Origin: a virus
DNA length: 64,000 nucleotides
Direction: 5' to 3' (one strand)
IMG/VR virus record: IMGVR_UViG_3300009161_000028
Span: 1 to 64,000 of that record
This document shows positions 33,201 to 41,520 of the stretch, piece by piece (position 1 is the first letter of the stretch; every line of letters starts with the position of its first letter). The position numbers and the translations under genes are program-made. The notes beneath the pieces were generated by a model. It searched no databases. It was not told the origin of the DNA and was given only the letters and a program-made list of their open reading frames with translations.

Positions 33201-35031
33201 GTGTTCTATCGGTGAATGTCACGTCAGTTGCAATAGAATCCACAATGAGTCCAAGGTCACGATAGCACTTGGCACGATCAAACGAAATTGTCTCCTGATC
33301 AATGTAAGCAATTACTTCTGCACGTAGGAAATCTCTATTAGCTATTAACTTGTTATATGCATTGGTAGCATTGCCGCTTGCTGCAACTAGACCAATTGGT
33401 GTACGTGTTCCAGCAGTTACGTATGCAGCTGGTCCGGTATTAATAATATCTAATATCATGTCAATATTGCTAGTTGCTAGATTAGACTGTGTTACGGTGC
33501 CATTACTACCTGTTGTAACTTGTACAACCTTAGTCTGACGAGGTGATGCAATTGCTGTTCCTTCAATGACCAAAGGAACAATACTCTTTAGATAGTTATA
33601 TGCAGCAGTTACCTGAGGAATCTCACCTGGAATTGCTGTGTCCGTTTCCGAGAACCCCAAGTAGTAGATACCATTTTGAATTACTTGACGGTTGCCGCCG
33701 TACAACAAGTCGTAGCACACACTGTCAATGATATAACCAAGGTCTCTGCGACAAAGGGCTTCGTCGTAAGTTATGCCCGGAGCACCAACAGTGTTAATCC
33801 AGTTAATAATATTATCTATAATTGTAGTCTTTGCTGCTTGTATGTCAGCGTATGCGTTAACAACGTCCGTTGCTGTAATTGCTGTTGTACCGTTTGGTAC
33901 TATCAGATCCGTGACTGTAGCAGGATTTGTTGTACCATTTAATATGTTAATAATTACGTCAACTAGTGAGTCCGTAGTTATAGTCATCACCGGTCCAAGC
34001 AACGCAGCAATTTCTAGTTTAAGTTGAGCAAGTGCGCCCAGTGTTGCTGTTACTTCTGATGTTGGGTACACATTTGGAATACTGTATCCACTTTGTGTCC
34101 AGTACTGCAAGCCAGCAAACATGCTTTGGCTTGTGCCATCTAGACCAGGAAATTTAATGTCTTGTGCAAGAGCATCTACAATAAGTCCAACGTCACGTGA
34201 ACATTTAACTCTGTCATATATGAATACTCCCGAGAACGTTACACGGGCAGGATTGGTATTTTCAATGCCAGTAATGTCAACTGAGGGGAATGCGATAATT
34301 GCAGCCGGAGCCTTATGATCTCTGAAAGTCATTTCAGTAAAGTAGCTCTTGTTATTAACCCAAAACAAGTCCAGCGTTGTGTTTTGCGGACGAATTGTCA
34401 CCGAACGCAAACTGTCGCCAACAATGCTTACTCCGGCTGGGATGTAAATTGGATTATCTTCTGTATAGTCGCCGCTCTTGACAAATATGGTTGAGCCTGC
34501 ACCAGTGCGTCCTGCGCCAGCCGGTGTTATGTATACATCGGCGTAAGTGTAGTCAATACCTCTATCTAGTATTGTAAAACCTATAACTGATCCGCTACTG
34601 ATAATAGGTACTGCTCTTGCTCCGGTACCGTCGCCAAAGATTGTGACGGTTGGGATTAAGGGTAATTCATACCCGGCGCCTGGATTTGTTACATATAATG
34701 CAGTAATTGACCCATTGGCTACGGTCGCAGTTGCAGTTGCAACTAATGCGCGAGTTGCTGCTACAGCAGACTTAATTGTAAGTTTGGACTTATCTAGGCT
34801 CTTTCCGTCGTTTGCATCATTACCACTTTTACTTACATAAAATACATTTTGAACTGCAGTGGCGCCTCTGACGCCAACTTCAACGATACTAGGCGTACCG
34901 TCGTCCTTTTTGATAAAAACCTTACCATCGTAAGTGTTTATACCAAATTCTCCCAGCGATAAGTCCTGTGTTGTGGGGACTTTTCCCGGAGTTGCACTGC
35001 GCTTCATCTGAATTAAGTTAAAAGTAGCCAT
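27214..35031 (-). CDS. Giant tail-fibre or virion structural protein with alternating repeats, 2605 aa
   Basis: The N-terminus is a virion-attachment region (LIQMKRSATPGKVPTTQDLSLGEFGINT) leading to FYVSKSGNDANDGKSLDKSKLTI, typical of right-handed beta-helix proteins. The middle, about residues 270-1930, alternates two repeat types. Type A has SRDxGLIVDALAQD..FPG and FAGLQYWTQ. Type B has RRDLGYIIDSVCYDLLYGG, then NRQAIQSGIYYL and GTRTPIGLVA. I count five A and five B units. The C-terminal 600 residues contain further beta-helix and knob segments and end TISGRTFNKSLFAVLTPYIL. It is the first gene of the leftward fibre operon, divergent from a glycosyltransferase gene. A receptor-binding or side-fibre role is inferred. 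Confidence 0.85.
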   Translation of the reverse strand: MATFNLIQMKRSATPGKVPTTQDLSLGEFGINTYDGKVFIKKDDGTPSIVEVGVRGATAVQNVFYVSKSGNDANDGKSLDKSKLTIKSAVAATRALVATATATVANGSITALYVTNPGAGYELPLIPTVTIFGDGTGARAVPIISSGSVIGFTILDRGIDYTYADVYITPAGAGRTGAGSTIFVKSGDYTEDNPIYIPAGVSIVGDSLRSVTIRPQNTTLDLFWVNNKSYFTEMTFRDHKAPAAIIAFPSVDITGIENTNPARVTFSGVFIYDRVKCSRDVGLIVDALAQDIKFPGLDGTSQSMFAGLQYWTQSGYSIPNVYPTSEVTATLGALAQLKLEIAALLGPVMTITTDSLVDVIINILNGTTNPATVTDLIVPNGTTAITATDVVNAYADIQAAKTTIIDNIINWINTVGAPGITYDEALCRRDLGYIIDSVCYDLLYGGNRQVIQNGIYYLGFSETDTAIPGEIPQVTAAYNYLKSIVPLVIEGTAIASPRQTKVVQVTTGSNGTVTQSNLATSNIDMILDIINTGPAAYVTAGTRTPIGLVAASGNATNAYNKLIANRDFLRAEVIAYIDQETISFDRAKCYRDLGLIVDSIATDVTFTDRTQTTFAGIQYWSQAALASSSEINPGEIAATINAYTYLKAIALDIIQDISTHVLYTPVSYPRVTAASIPTSAVTDPTVISAISDNFDLLLDILTDGNTNNVTERIISSGLIIAGNTTQQYHAALLLNANTDFFKEQVTLRIANQFPLLVYNTATCERDVQYVTSCISRDNLFGGNRQTVQAAVYYYSYLAASTVPTEIQQIEKAYKYIKILASYIIRGLPMPYVYQTGELQDFVTASGVGTLTQVTVAQNLVDYMLGIINDKTTADAPGYAGISEFSTTYRRAGEQLLANKEFIKAEVVAYLEGYTYNRTTCSRDTGLIVDALVQDLLFDGDSQSTFAAIQYWSQTAERSIPAGEIAATVAAIDFVITQTNALSIRTADKTNIENGFDLIRNLLDETVNVATITSGIVPNSIEPDRDAQAAYDALQAAKATIIDDTIADIAGTFPSFDQPITGATAASPVVLTITGHAFADGDSIRINNIEGMVELNGNRYYTKNTGANTVELYLDATLLTALDGTGFTAYETGGYADTQTAAKCRRDLGYMIDSVSFDLLYNADPTNTVQSNRQAVQSGVYYWNHSTTVSIVPGEKPIVTAAYDYIKTLSSYIVEGREVPTVYGTVPQVMPEGPMAIGTTQDVNKITDKLDLMINIINAGPSVAPNPEPISLARIGSFNYNRTKCSRDLGLIVDAIAQDIKFPGTSGDSQTVFAGLQYWTQNDGYSISNIAPSAEVAATVGALVQLKAQITAVAAATSATTDELIDLIINIINRIIDPADVTDLIIPNDAIANTGAIATAYAAIQSAKTTIRANIVTWVNTNYPALVYNSTTCSRDVGFIIDSVCYDLLYNGNRQAIQSGIYYLGFSSTDSAVAGEIPQVTAAYTYLKSILPSIIEGTPLATTYQTDVAQVTSGSSGTPTQSTLAADAVDIILDIINNGPGTYLDAGTRTPIGLVAAGGNANNTYTRLQANRDFIRAEVIAYIDTTVVTYDHLKCSRDLGLIVDALAQDLKFPGLDGNSQSMFAGLQYWTQADGYSVPDGSPSEKAATLDALAYLKSQVAGLAGVTIDSTTNALFDTIIDILDGTTPPASVTDLIVPNGTTASVVTAVTDAYAAIQTAKATLPAATVAYIQGLPAYSGLVFDTGLCERDVGYILDSISYDVLYGGNRQAIQSGIYYLNFSSTVTAIPNEVPQVTAAYEYLKSIIPSIVTGTPVATLYQTEVAQVISGSSGAGAAASVQANVDLILDIIINGPNAYITPGTRTPIGLVAETNATILNAYNKLVANRSFLRAEIIAYIDYVLQQKYQTTANAAYLLNANRAFIVSELIGFTDENYAIQHPYSSGDTISIRQVVGMTEVNNGYIHQITNATNTNPVRLTFNKGHAFGDTTSMRLSAVGGMNEVNGNRYYARFFNTTEVELFNDVKLTDPVDGTLFGSYTSGGQAETDSFYYVRKIDGDSIDLYLDRALTQPVDATNWGSYITGGIAGTGALPVSPYVHNCSSITTTGTGMRVDGNLSTGLKSMVLDSFTQINEGGNGIEIINRGYAQLVSIYTICTDIGILCKGGGFCSVANSDSSFGTYALVADGLSEVLYSGVTDGDLQTGKAINLKGLTHRPNYGDAMDVTSELIVADAYIVAASATINDPGTGYKPGDLMELDGIVGTSPKFRVSTVKIVSASVNTLVSGSLAIGDRFTFSKGYSTSAVLEVATVTPSVTFTIIEAGVKNTGVTALTNISPDISSSAAVITVDLVYGIESVGVAAPFYGELIETPSNPSVTITSTGIGVDALLDVIYSVRLTFDDPHYFRGDEQIVASGFTGSNNQSLLNGNTYFIKLTNNAYKADLHIDSALALGVDTSLYTASYDGGGTATLHDYYTVVTATEGPVATAGTYEGLRQSQIGLEIAVKRPIVDESAVEFRQRSIVSSSGHTFEYIGSGNILSTATPEAGAYPIAANEVVELRGGKAYFTGTNEQGDFKIGTELVINRDTGTISGRTFNKSLFAVLTPYILALEG

Positions 35032-35116
35032 AGCGTTCCCTACGAAATTTTTCTCTGTACGGAGATGAAAAATAAGTATTAGTATCGTATTTAGCTCTAA
35101 ATTTTAAAAGGACTAT

Positions 35117-38032
35117 ATGTTATCTGTAGCAATAATTGACGTGCTTGGACTTACCTATGATGGTAATACGTTAAGCAAACGCGGGTTAGGCGGTAGTGAA
35201 AGTGCTGTAATTTTGATATCCAAAGAGCTTGCAAAGCTAGGATTTAAAGTCACGGTATTCAACAACTGCATAGATTCTCATGCGCAGGAAGGTGTGTTTG
35301 ACGGTGTGACATATGTAGATCATACTCGACTTGATGTACCAAATGATTATACTGCGGACATTGTGATTGGGTCGCGTACTGTTGTTCCTTTCTCATTAGA
35401 ACATCATTGGGCACACTGGGCGCAGTTTGGATATCATTGCAAAAGATATCAGCAGCTGGTTAAAAATGCCAAACATAAAGTGTTGTGGATGCACGACACG
35501 TTCTGCGGCGGGGACGAGATACTAGAAGATCTGCTGTTGAATAGGCAAATCGATGAGATCTTTACTCTGAGCGACTTCCACACAGCGTATGTCACTAACT
35601 GCCACCACGGCGGTAAGCGTCGTAACTTTGAAGTACTCAAGAACAAGGTATTTGTTACACGTAATGGTATGACAAAATATATTGATCAAGTAGATGTTGC
35701 TGCCAAAGACCGCAATCTTTTTGTGTACAATGCTAGCGTAACCAAGGGACTTGTCCCATTACTAGATCGTATTTGGCCACAAGTTAAAGCTAACATTCCC
35801 GATGCACAGCTCAAAGTAGTAGGGGGATACTATCGTTTCAGAGATAATGCAGAACCCGATGCACAGGAAAAGAAGCTACGCGAGTATGCAGCTAATCCAT
35901 TGTATGCGCAGTTAGCGGTAGAGTTTACTGGTATTATCAAGCAAAGCGAAATTGCAGAGTTGCTCAGTCGTGCAAGCTTTATGATCATGCCTGGTGCGTT
36001 TCCCGAAACGTTTGGCATTTCCACTTTAGAATCCTTATACTACAATACTCCAGTACTTTGCAGTCGTTTTGGTGCACTGGAAGAAACTGCTGTTAACCTA
36101 GCTTGCTATCAGCTAGACTATGCCGTAGAGCCAAACGGACTATTCCCCGAGATCAATCCGGAAACACAGTCTCAGAAGTTTGCGGAAATGACTATAAATG
36201 CATACCGCAACACATACCTACATCAGCAAAAGATGTATGCATGTAATCAGATACGCGATATCTGTACATGGGATACTGTTGCAGTACAGTGGAAGCAGCA
36301 TTTTTATAAGAAGCTAAATCAATTCTTACCAGTAACAGACTACCGCAGAGCTGCAGATATTAATGCTAAAGTACATCAAGTGTTTGGACGTAGATTTAGT
36401 AACAACGAAGAGTGGGGCACTCCAACACGTGGCGTACAACAACGCATTGCAGTTATTAGCACATTTTATAATGCAGCAAATTATCTGCGCAAGTGTATTG
36501 AAAGTGTTGCCCAGCAGAACTACGATAACTATCATCTGTACTTGATCAATGATGCATCAACCGACAATAGTGTCGATGTTATCATGGATGTAATGAAGGA
36601 CTTACCAGACGAATTAGACGGTAGGTTTACTCTAATAGAAAGTGAAACAAATGTTGGTGCTGTATGCAATCAGGTATCAGCTATTAGAGAACATCTTGGA
36701 GATGACGATATAGTTATGATCCTAGATGGCGACGACTGGTTAGTTAACGATCCCGACATATTCCACTACTATAATAATATCTATCACGAAGGCACAGAAT
36801 TTAGTTATGGGTCGTGCTGGAGTATAGTTGATAACATTCCGTTGATATCGCAACCATATCCAAAACATGTGCGTGATACCAAAAACTATCGCAATCATCA
36901 TTTCAATTGGATCATGCCCTACACCCATTTACGTACTTTCAGAAAGCGTCTACTCAATGCTGTGGACGACAAGATGTTTAAAGATGCAGATGGTAATTGG
37001 TTTAAGGCTGGCGGTGACGGCTCTATTTTCTACTCTGTACTAGAACAAGCCGATCCAGACAAAATTACGGTTGTGTCTAGAGTTGTTTATAATTATAATG
37101 ATGCTAGTCCACTTAACGACTACAAGATCAACGGCGACGAGCAAACAAGAAATGCAAGGAACATTATTAAAATGAAAGACGGACCAATGTTTACGATACC
37201 AGAATTGCCGCCGGCAAACCCGCCGCCACGAACTGAGGCGAGGAAACCAGCATTAGAAATTCTCAGAGAACTAGGTGTATCGCTCACTAACCCAACCGCA
37301 ACACCTTCTCTTGCTATTACGCCTCCAGTAGTTCCTACTACTACTATAACTATGCCAACGGCTAGCAATACTGTATTACCTACTTCAAAAAAGAAGAAGA
37401 TTCTGATTGCTATTCCAACAGCACGTAATATTGAAGTAGATACGTTCAAGAGCATTTACGATCTTGAAATACCAGATGGATATGAAACAGAATTTAGATA
37501 TACGTTTGGATACCGTGTGGATCAGGTAAGAAATCTAATCGCAAGTTGGGCCGCAAACTACGACTATCTGTTCTCAGTTGATAGCGATATCGTATTCCCG
37601 CCCGACACACTAAAGAAAATGCTATCCCACAATGTGGATATAGTAAGCGGGTTGTATATACAGCGTATTCCGGGCACACATGCATTGGAAATCTACCTAC
37701 CTAATCAATGGGGCGGTATGAATCGTGCAGAACTACAAAATTTACCCGATAATGCGCTTGTTGAAATTGGTGGATGTGGATTTGGTTGTGTGTTGGCAAA
37801 GGGAGAGATATTTAGTGCTGTAGGATATCCGCAATTTGAATATCATGTTGCACTAGATCACAAGGATACAATAAGCGAAGATACCGACTTCTGTGCTAAA
37901 GCACGTAACAAGGGATTCAGGATATACGTAGACACTAGTATTAAGTGCGACCATCTAGGAGCATTTACGTTTAAGGTTGGGCTAATGACCGGTTACGCTC
38001 CTGTGGATACTAAAAAAAAGAGTATGACTTGA
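35117..38032 (+). CDS. Three-domain glycosyltransferase (GT-B plus two GT-A domains)
   Basis: 971 residues. Domain 1 (about 1-410) is GT4-like: LSVAIIDVLGLTYDGNTLSKR, GLGGSESAVILISKELAKLGF, and the nucleotide-sugar region MPGAFPETFGISTLESLYYNTPVLCSRFGA. Domain 2 (about 440-690) is GT2: ISTFYNAANYLRKCIESVAQ, LINDASTDNS and the metal-binding ILDGDDWL. A Pro/Thr-rich linker follows (about 700-755). Domain 3 (about 755-960) is another GT-A with FSVDSDIVFPPDTLKKML and VSGLYIQRIPG. One polypeptide could build a branched or alternating glycan. Position among virion genes, next to FkbM, suggests virion glycosylation. The ribosome site is AAAAGGA. Confidence 0.88.
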   Translation: MLSVAIIDVLGLTYDGNTLSKRGLGGSESAVILISKELAKLGFKVTVFNNCIDSHAQEGVFDGVTYVDHTRLDVPNDYTADIVIGSRTVVPFSLEHHWAHWAQFGYHCKRYQQLVKNAKHKVLWMHDTFCGGDEILEDLLLNRQIDEIFTLSDFHTAYVTNCHHGGKRRNFEVLKNKVFVTRNGMTKYIDQVDVAAKDRNLFVYNASVTKGLVPLLDRIWPQVKANIPDAQLKVVGGYYRFRDNAEPDAQEKKLREYAANPLYAQLAVEFTGIIKQSEIAELLSRASFMIMPGAFPETFGISTLESLYYNTPVLCSRFGALEETAVNLACYQLDYAVEPNGLFPEINPETQSQKFAEMTINAYRNTYLHQQKMYACNQIRDICTWDTVAVQWKQHFYKKLNQFLPVTDYRRAADINAKVHQVFGRRFSNNEEWGTPTRGVQQRIAVISTFYNAANYLRKCIESVAQQNYDNYHLYLINDASTDNSVDVIMDVMKDLPDELDGRFTLIESETNVGAVCNQVSAIREHLGDDDIVMILDGDDWLVNDPDIFHYYNNIYHEGTEFSYGSCWSIVDNIPLISQPYPKHVRDTKNYRNHHFNWIMPYTHLRTFRKRLLNAVDDKMFKDADGNWFKAGGDGSIFYSVLEQADPDKITVVSRVVYNYNDASPLNDYKINGDEQTRNARNIIKMKDGPMFTIPELPPANPPPRTEARKPALEILRELGVSLTNPTATPSLAITPPVVPTTTITMPTASNTVLPTSKKKKILIAIPTARNIEVDTFKSIYDLEIPDGYETEFRYTFGYRVDQVRNLIASWAANYDYLFSVDSDIVFPPDTLKKMLSHNVDIVSGLYIQRIPGTHALEIYLPNQWGGMNRAELQNLPDNALVEIGGCGFGCVLAKGEIFSAVGYPQFEYHVALDHKDTISEDTDFCAKARNKGFRIYVDTSIKCDHLGAFTFKVGLMTGYAPVDTKKKSMT

Positions 38033-38706
38033 AAGATCATCTAAGACAATTGGGACAACGATTAGAACTTTTTCCAAAATCACATGTTGATTACTTGAAA
38101 AAGTTACGTGATGATCTAAATTTTGAACCAAAAGTAATATACGACATTGGTGCGTGTGTTATGCATTGGACTAACTCAATGAAGCCTGTCTGGCCTAATG
38201 CAGAATATATCTTGTTTGACGGTATGGAAGCTGCAGAATTTTTATATCAAGAAAGTGGATACAAATATAACATTGGTGTGTTATCCGATCAAGACAACAA
38301 GGAAGTTAAGTTCTACGAAAATGTAGAACAGCCAGGTGGCAATTCATACTATCAAGAAAATGTAGCACATACATTTGGCAACTGTGTATTCCCCGATAGC
38401 ACTGCTGTTGCAAAGATAGCAATGACTCTAGATACTATAGTTGCTAACAAAGGATATCCCTTGCCTGATCTTATTAAGATGGATGTGCAAGGTGCAGAAC
38501 TAGATATTATCAAAGGTGCAACTAAGATGTTAGAACACTGCAAACATCTAGTTTTAGAATTACAACATGTAGATTTTAATATTGGTGCACCTAGTGTAAA
38601 CGAAGTACGGGAATATTTAAAAACTATTGGATTTACTGACGTATCGGGTATGTTCTCGTCCGGTGGTCTAGGTGTTGACGGCGACTATCACTTTGTAAGA
38701 TTTTAA
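38029..38706 (+). CDS. FkbM-family methyltransferase
   Basis: 225 residues of a SAM-dependent methyltransferase. The cofactor loop is VIYDIGACVMHWT, and the FkbM signature is DLIKMDVQGAELDIIKGA (about 145-162) followed by LVLELQHVDFN. FkbM enzymes usually O-methylate sugars. With the glycosyltransferase immediately upstream (TTGA overlap), the likely job is capping the glycan. The start appears to be TTG 38029; no better codon lies before the conserved part. Confidence 0.85.
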   Translation: MKDHLRQLGQRLELFPKSHVDYLKKLRDDLNFEPKVIYDIGACVMHWTNSMKPVWPNAEYILFDGMEAAEFLYQESGYKYNIGVLSDQDNKEVKFYENVEQPGGNSYYQENVAHTFGNCVFPDSTAVAKIAMTLDTIVANKGYPLPDLIKMDVQGAELDIIKGATKMLEHCKHLVLELQHVDFNIGAPSVNEVREYLKTIGFTDVSGMFSSGGLGVDGDYHFVRF

Positions 38707-39113
38707 TACGTTCCGCCGTCCACTGCAACTCCCTGTCCCAATGCGGTAGCACTTAGCACAGTTACACCTTCAATTTGATAAGTGCTGCCGTTAGTTGTTA
38801 AGTCAAAGTTAACATTACTAGACCATGCATCGGTAGTGTCGTACCAAAGTAATTCTTTATCTGTATCGCCTCTTAATACCAATCCACCAATGGTATCTGT
38901 TGGTGTATCTACGTCATTTATGTAAAGTATAGGACTATCAAAGTTAGGTAACGGATCAACAGTAGCATTTAATGTGCCTAATACTGTTAAATCGCCGGTT
39001 ACAATGACCTCTCCGCCAACTAGATTGATTGTACCATTTGCATTACCAGCATTAGTACCCGTGCCTAATGCAATCTGCGTAATATTACCTTGTGTTTTAT
39101 TTGTTAGCGACAT
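38703..39113 (-). CDS. Putative virion protein, 136 aa
   Basis: Gly/Thr/Asn-rich beta protein (GNITQIALGTGTNAGNANGT, GGEVIVTGDLTVLGTLNAT) resembling the repeat stalks of phage fibres. It has its own likely late promoter (AATAAATA at 39132-39139) between it and the terminator of the capsid operon, with a GAGGG ribosome site. Its stop overlaps the FkbM stop on the other strand by 4 bp. Confidence 0.7.
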   Translation of the reverse strand: MSLTNKTQGNITQIALGTGTNAGNANGTINLVGGEVIVTGDLTVLGTLNATVDPLPNFDSPILYINDVDTPTDTIGGLVLRGDTDKELLWYDTTDAWSSNVNFDLTTNGSTYQIEGVTVLSATALGQGVAVDGGTY

Positions 39114-39131
39114 TGTTTAACCCTCTATCAT

Positions 39132-39139
39132 TATTTATT
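39132..39139 (-). promoter_or_regulatory. T4-type late promoter (AATAAATA)
   Basis: Read leftward, AATAAATA matches the T4 late consensus TATAAATA in 7 of 8 positions. It lies between the terminator of the capsid operon and the next leftward gene, exactly where a new promoter is needed. Confidence 0.55.
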
Positions 39140-39149
39140 ACTTAGACAT

Positions 39150-39178
39150 AAAAAGACAGGGGCATTTCTGCCCCTGTC
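39150..39178 (-). terminator. Intrinsic terminator after the major capsid gene
   Basis: GACAGGGGCA and TGCCCCTGTC form a 10-bp stem with a 4-base loop; read leftward it is followed by five U. It lies 25 bp after the gp23 stop. Confidence 0.9.
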
Positions 39179-39203
39179 ATATCAACTAACGTTGAACTTC
39201 TTA

Positions 39204-40394
39204 TTACTGGAAGCTTACGTTCTGAACTACAACTTCACCGAGGTAGTCTGCTGCATTGCCAAGTGACGATGCTGTGTTGGTTAGTTCAACATAGCCGTAA
39301 CGTGTCATGAAGCCAACTGTTGGCTCGAATGTTGCTGGGTCTAGGATTACACCTGAGCTCATTAGAGGGATGTATGGGCAGTAGAATGCTGCTGCATCTG
39401 TCTCTGTTGAACCCTTATAACCAACTAGTACTGACTGTGTGTCAGCTGCATATGCGTCAACATATACACGCATGCTGCTGTTCAATGTACCGACAAACTT
39501 GGTGTTTGTTGGTGCTTCGAATGTACCTTCTGTGGTACGTGCAAATGCGCTTGTTGTTGCTGACTGTAGGATAGTCAATGCATATGGGCTTACAACTGCC
39601 CAGTTACCTGCACCGCGACGTGTGCGTGAAGCAATCTTGTTAGCGGTTCTGTTGATTAGAATAGCTAGAGCAGCATGCTCGTCGCCAACGAATGTTGCAG
39701 TACCACTTACTGTTGACTGGTCGAAGGTTTCTTCTGTTGGTGCCAGTGAACGGAGGCTTGCTAGGATTTCCTGGTCAATTTCAGCAGTAATTTCTTGAGC
39801 TAGTGCAGCCATAATTTCTGCTTCTAGATCCAGACCGTGCTGTGATTGTGCATCCTGTGCAGCTTCAAAGGTCCAGCGAGCTGACAATTTACGTGTACGT
39901 GCCTCTACTGGTTGCTTCAAAATCTGTACCGATACCTTATTACCACCGGTACCTTCTAGGCCTGCTGTTGCACCTGCTCTTTGATCACTTGCTGTTGCTG
40001 ACGGTGCTGTACCGGAGTAGCTTAGGCTGATCTTGAATGGGCTTAGTGCTTCTTCGCCTGCTGTAGTATTGTCGCCGGCAACTGAACCAGTGTGTGTCTG
40101 GGCATAACGCACACGCAATGTGTGGATCTGTCCGACAGGACCTGTCATTGGCTGTACGCCAACTAGTTCGTTTGCAATGACTGTTGGCATTACGCGACGA
40201 ATTACTGGTAGAATTACGCGGTTGAGGCTTGCGATGTTACCGGCTGATGTAGCACCTGACGATGCCGATTCTGCGATGTACTTGCGGGTGTTTTCCAGCA
40301 TTACACTCATAGAATTTCTCTTTGAGCCAGTGAGACCTTCCAGCAACGCCTCCTTGGTCTCGTTCCAACGATGTTCAAGAAGTGTGTTAGACAT
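39204..40394 (-). CDS. 23: Major capsid protein (T4 gp23-like)
   Basis: Main shell subunit, 396 residues, shorter than T4 gp23 (521). The conserved block VILPVIRRVMPTVIANELVGVQPMTGP (two stretches, about 62-88) and KLSARWTFEAAQDAQSQHGL identify the family. A likely gp21 cleavage site is KYIAE followed by Ser (Ile40-Ala41-Glu42), which removes an N-terminal scaffold-binding peptide and leaves about 354 residues. The gene ends the order 20, core, 21, 22, 23 known from T4, here on the leftward strand. The ribosome site is AAGAGGAAA. Confidence 0.95.
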   Translation of the reverse strand: MSNTLLEHRWNETKEALLEGLTGSKRNSMSVMLENTRKYIAESASSGATSAGNIASLNRVILPVIRRVMPTVIANELVGVQPMTGPVGQIHTLRVRYAQTHTGSVAGDNTTAGEEALSPFKISLSYSGTAPSATASDQRAGATAGLEGTGGNKVSVQILKQPVEARTRKLSARWTFEAAQDAQSQHGLDLEAEIMAALAQEITAEIDQEILASLRSLAPTEETFDQSTVSGTATFVGDEHAALAILINRTANKIASRTRRGAGNWAVVSPYALTILQSATTSAFARTTEGTFEAPTNTKFVGTLNSSMRVYVDAYAADTQSVLVGYKGSTETDAAAFYCPYIPLMSSGVILDPATFEPTVGFMTRYGYVELTNTASSLGNAADYLGEVVVQNVSFQ

Positions 40395-40417
40395 TTTAAA
40401 TTTCCTCTTTTAATGTG

Positions 40418-41509
40418 TTACTTCAAGCCAGCTAGCTTACGGAGATCAAAGATTTCCGCTGCTGGTCTGTCAATTTGCACTGGCTTGTCACCAGTAACTT
40501 CCTTTCTCGATTCAACCAATTGCTTCTTTACTGGGGCACTTTGTGTACCGTCGTTTAAAACACTCGGCAAATACTTGTCAAAAGACTCTCTGAGTTTTGC
40601 AGTTGGTACTGTTCTCAGTAAATCTTCCATTATAGCGCGTGGCTTTTTGCCTAGTGGCGTAAACAACTCGCTCATAACTTCCAAACGCACAGAACTGTCG
40701 CGCATTTCGTTGATCGTTTTTTGTTTTGATTCAACTAGATGTGCTGCAGCATCTGACTGCTTCTTAAGATTTTCCATCACACGTACAGCTTGCGTCAGCT
40801 TACCACGCAATGCGCGGATTTCTGTTGTTTCGCTGTAATGGCTGCTTGCAAATTCTTTTGAGAACGCTTCAAACAAGCGTTGTCCAAAGTTATTCTTGCG
40901 AGCAACTTCGATATCTTCCTTAAGTTGCACTAATTCTTTCTTCAAACCTTCAGTGACTGCTGTTTCTACAGCAGCGGCAGCGCGTGAAACGAACTGCTTC
41001 TTAACGGCGTTCAGCTGATTCTTAGCTTCTGCAACAAGACGTACCTTGGCGTTAACCAATTCCTTCTTGTCTTCTGAGAATTCCATGATTTCCTTTGATA
41101 GGTTCTTAACCACAAAACTCTCTAGCTTGGCTACATCCTTTCTGAATGCATCACGTTCGGCCTTAAATTCCTTTAATTCTTTTGCCAAATTTTCCAACAC
41201 GAACTGTTGGAGCTTGGCAGCATGCTCCTTAGTCTGCTTCTTGTACTGGATGCGCTCGCTGATAAGAGCCTTACGGTCTTCAGCAAATTCACCTAGTTCT
41301 TTCTGCAGATTTTCAGATACCATACGATCGAGTCCTTCAATAATCTGACTCTTATCGTGCTCATAACGTTGAGCAAATTCGCCACGTAGTTCTGTTTCAA
41401 CTGATTCACGAATTTCGCGAACTTTGCTTTCCCAGGCTTCATTGATGGCTAGTTTGGTATCTTCGGAAAGCATGCCATTGTCGACGATATTTTTCAAGGC
41501 GTCTAGCAT
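40418..41509 (-). CDS. 22: Prohead core scaffold (T4 gp22-like)
   Basis: 363 residues, almost entirely charged alpha helix with long coiled-coil stretches (LQKELGEFAEDRKALISERI, ENLAKELKEFKAERDAF, KNLSKEIMEFSEDKKELV). The three segments look like internal repeats of about 45 residues. The C-terminal part (SELFTPLGKKPRAIMEDLL) is typical of gp22 homologues. It forms the internal core around which gp23 assembles and is degraded by gp21. It lies between gp21 and gp23 as in T4. Confidence 0.9.
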   Translation of the reverse strand: MLDALKNIVDNGMLSEDTKLAINEAWESKVREIRESVETELRGEFAQRYEHDKSQIIEGLDRMVSENLQKELGEFAEDRKALISERIQYKKQTKEHAAKLQQFVLENLAKELKEFKAERDAFRKDVAKLESFVVKNLSKEIMEFSEDKKELVNAKVRLVAEAKNQLNAVKKQFVSRAAAAVETAVTEGLKKELVQLKEDIEVARKNNFGQRLFEAFSKEFASSHYSETTEIRALRGKLTQAVRVMENLKKQSDAAAHLVESKQKTINEMRDSSVRLEVMSELFTPLGKKPRAIMEDLLRTVPTAKLRESFDKYLPSVLNDGTQSAPVKKQLVESRKEVTGDKPVQIDRPAAEIFDLRKLAGLK

Positions 41510-41520
41510 TGCATGTTCCT

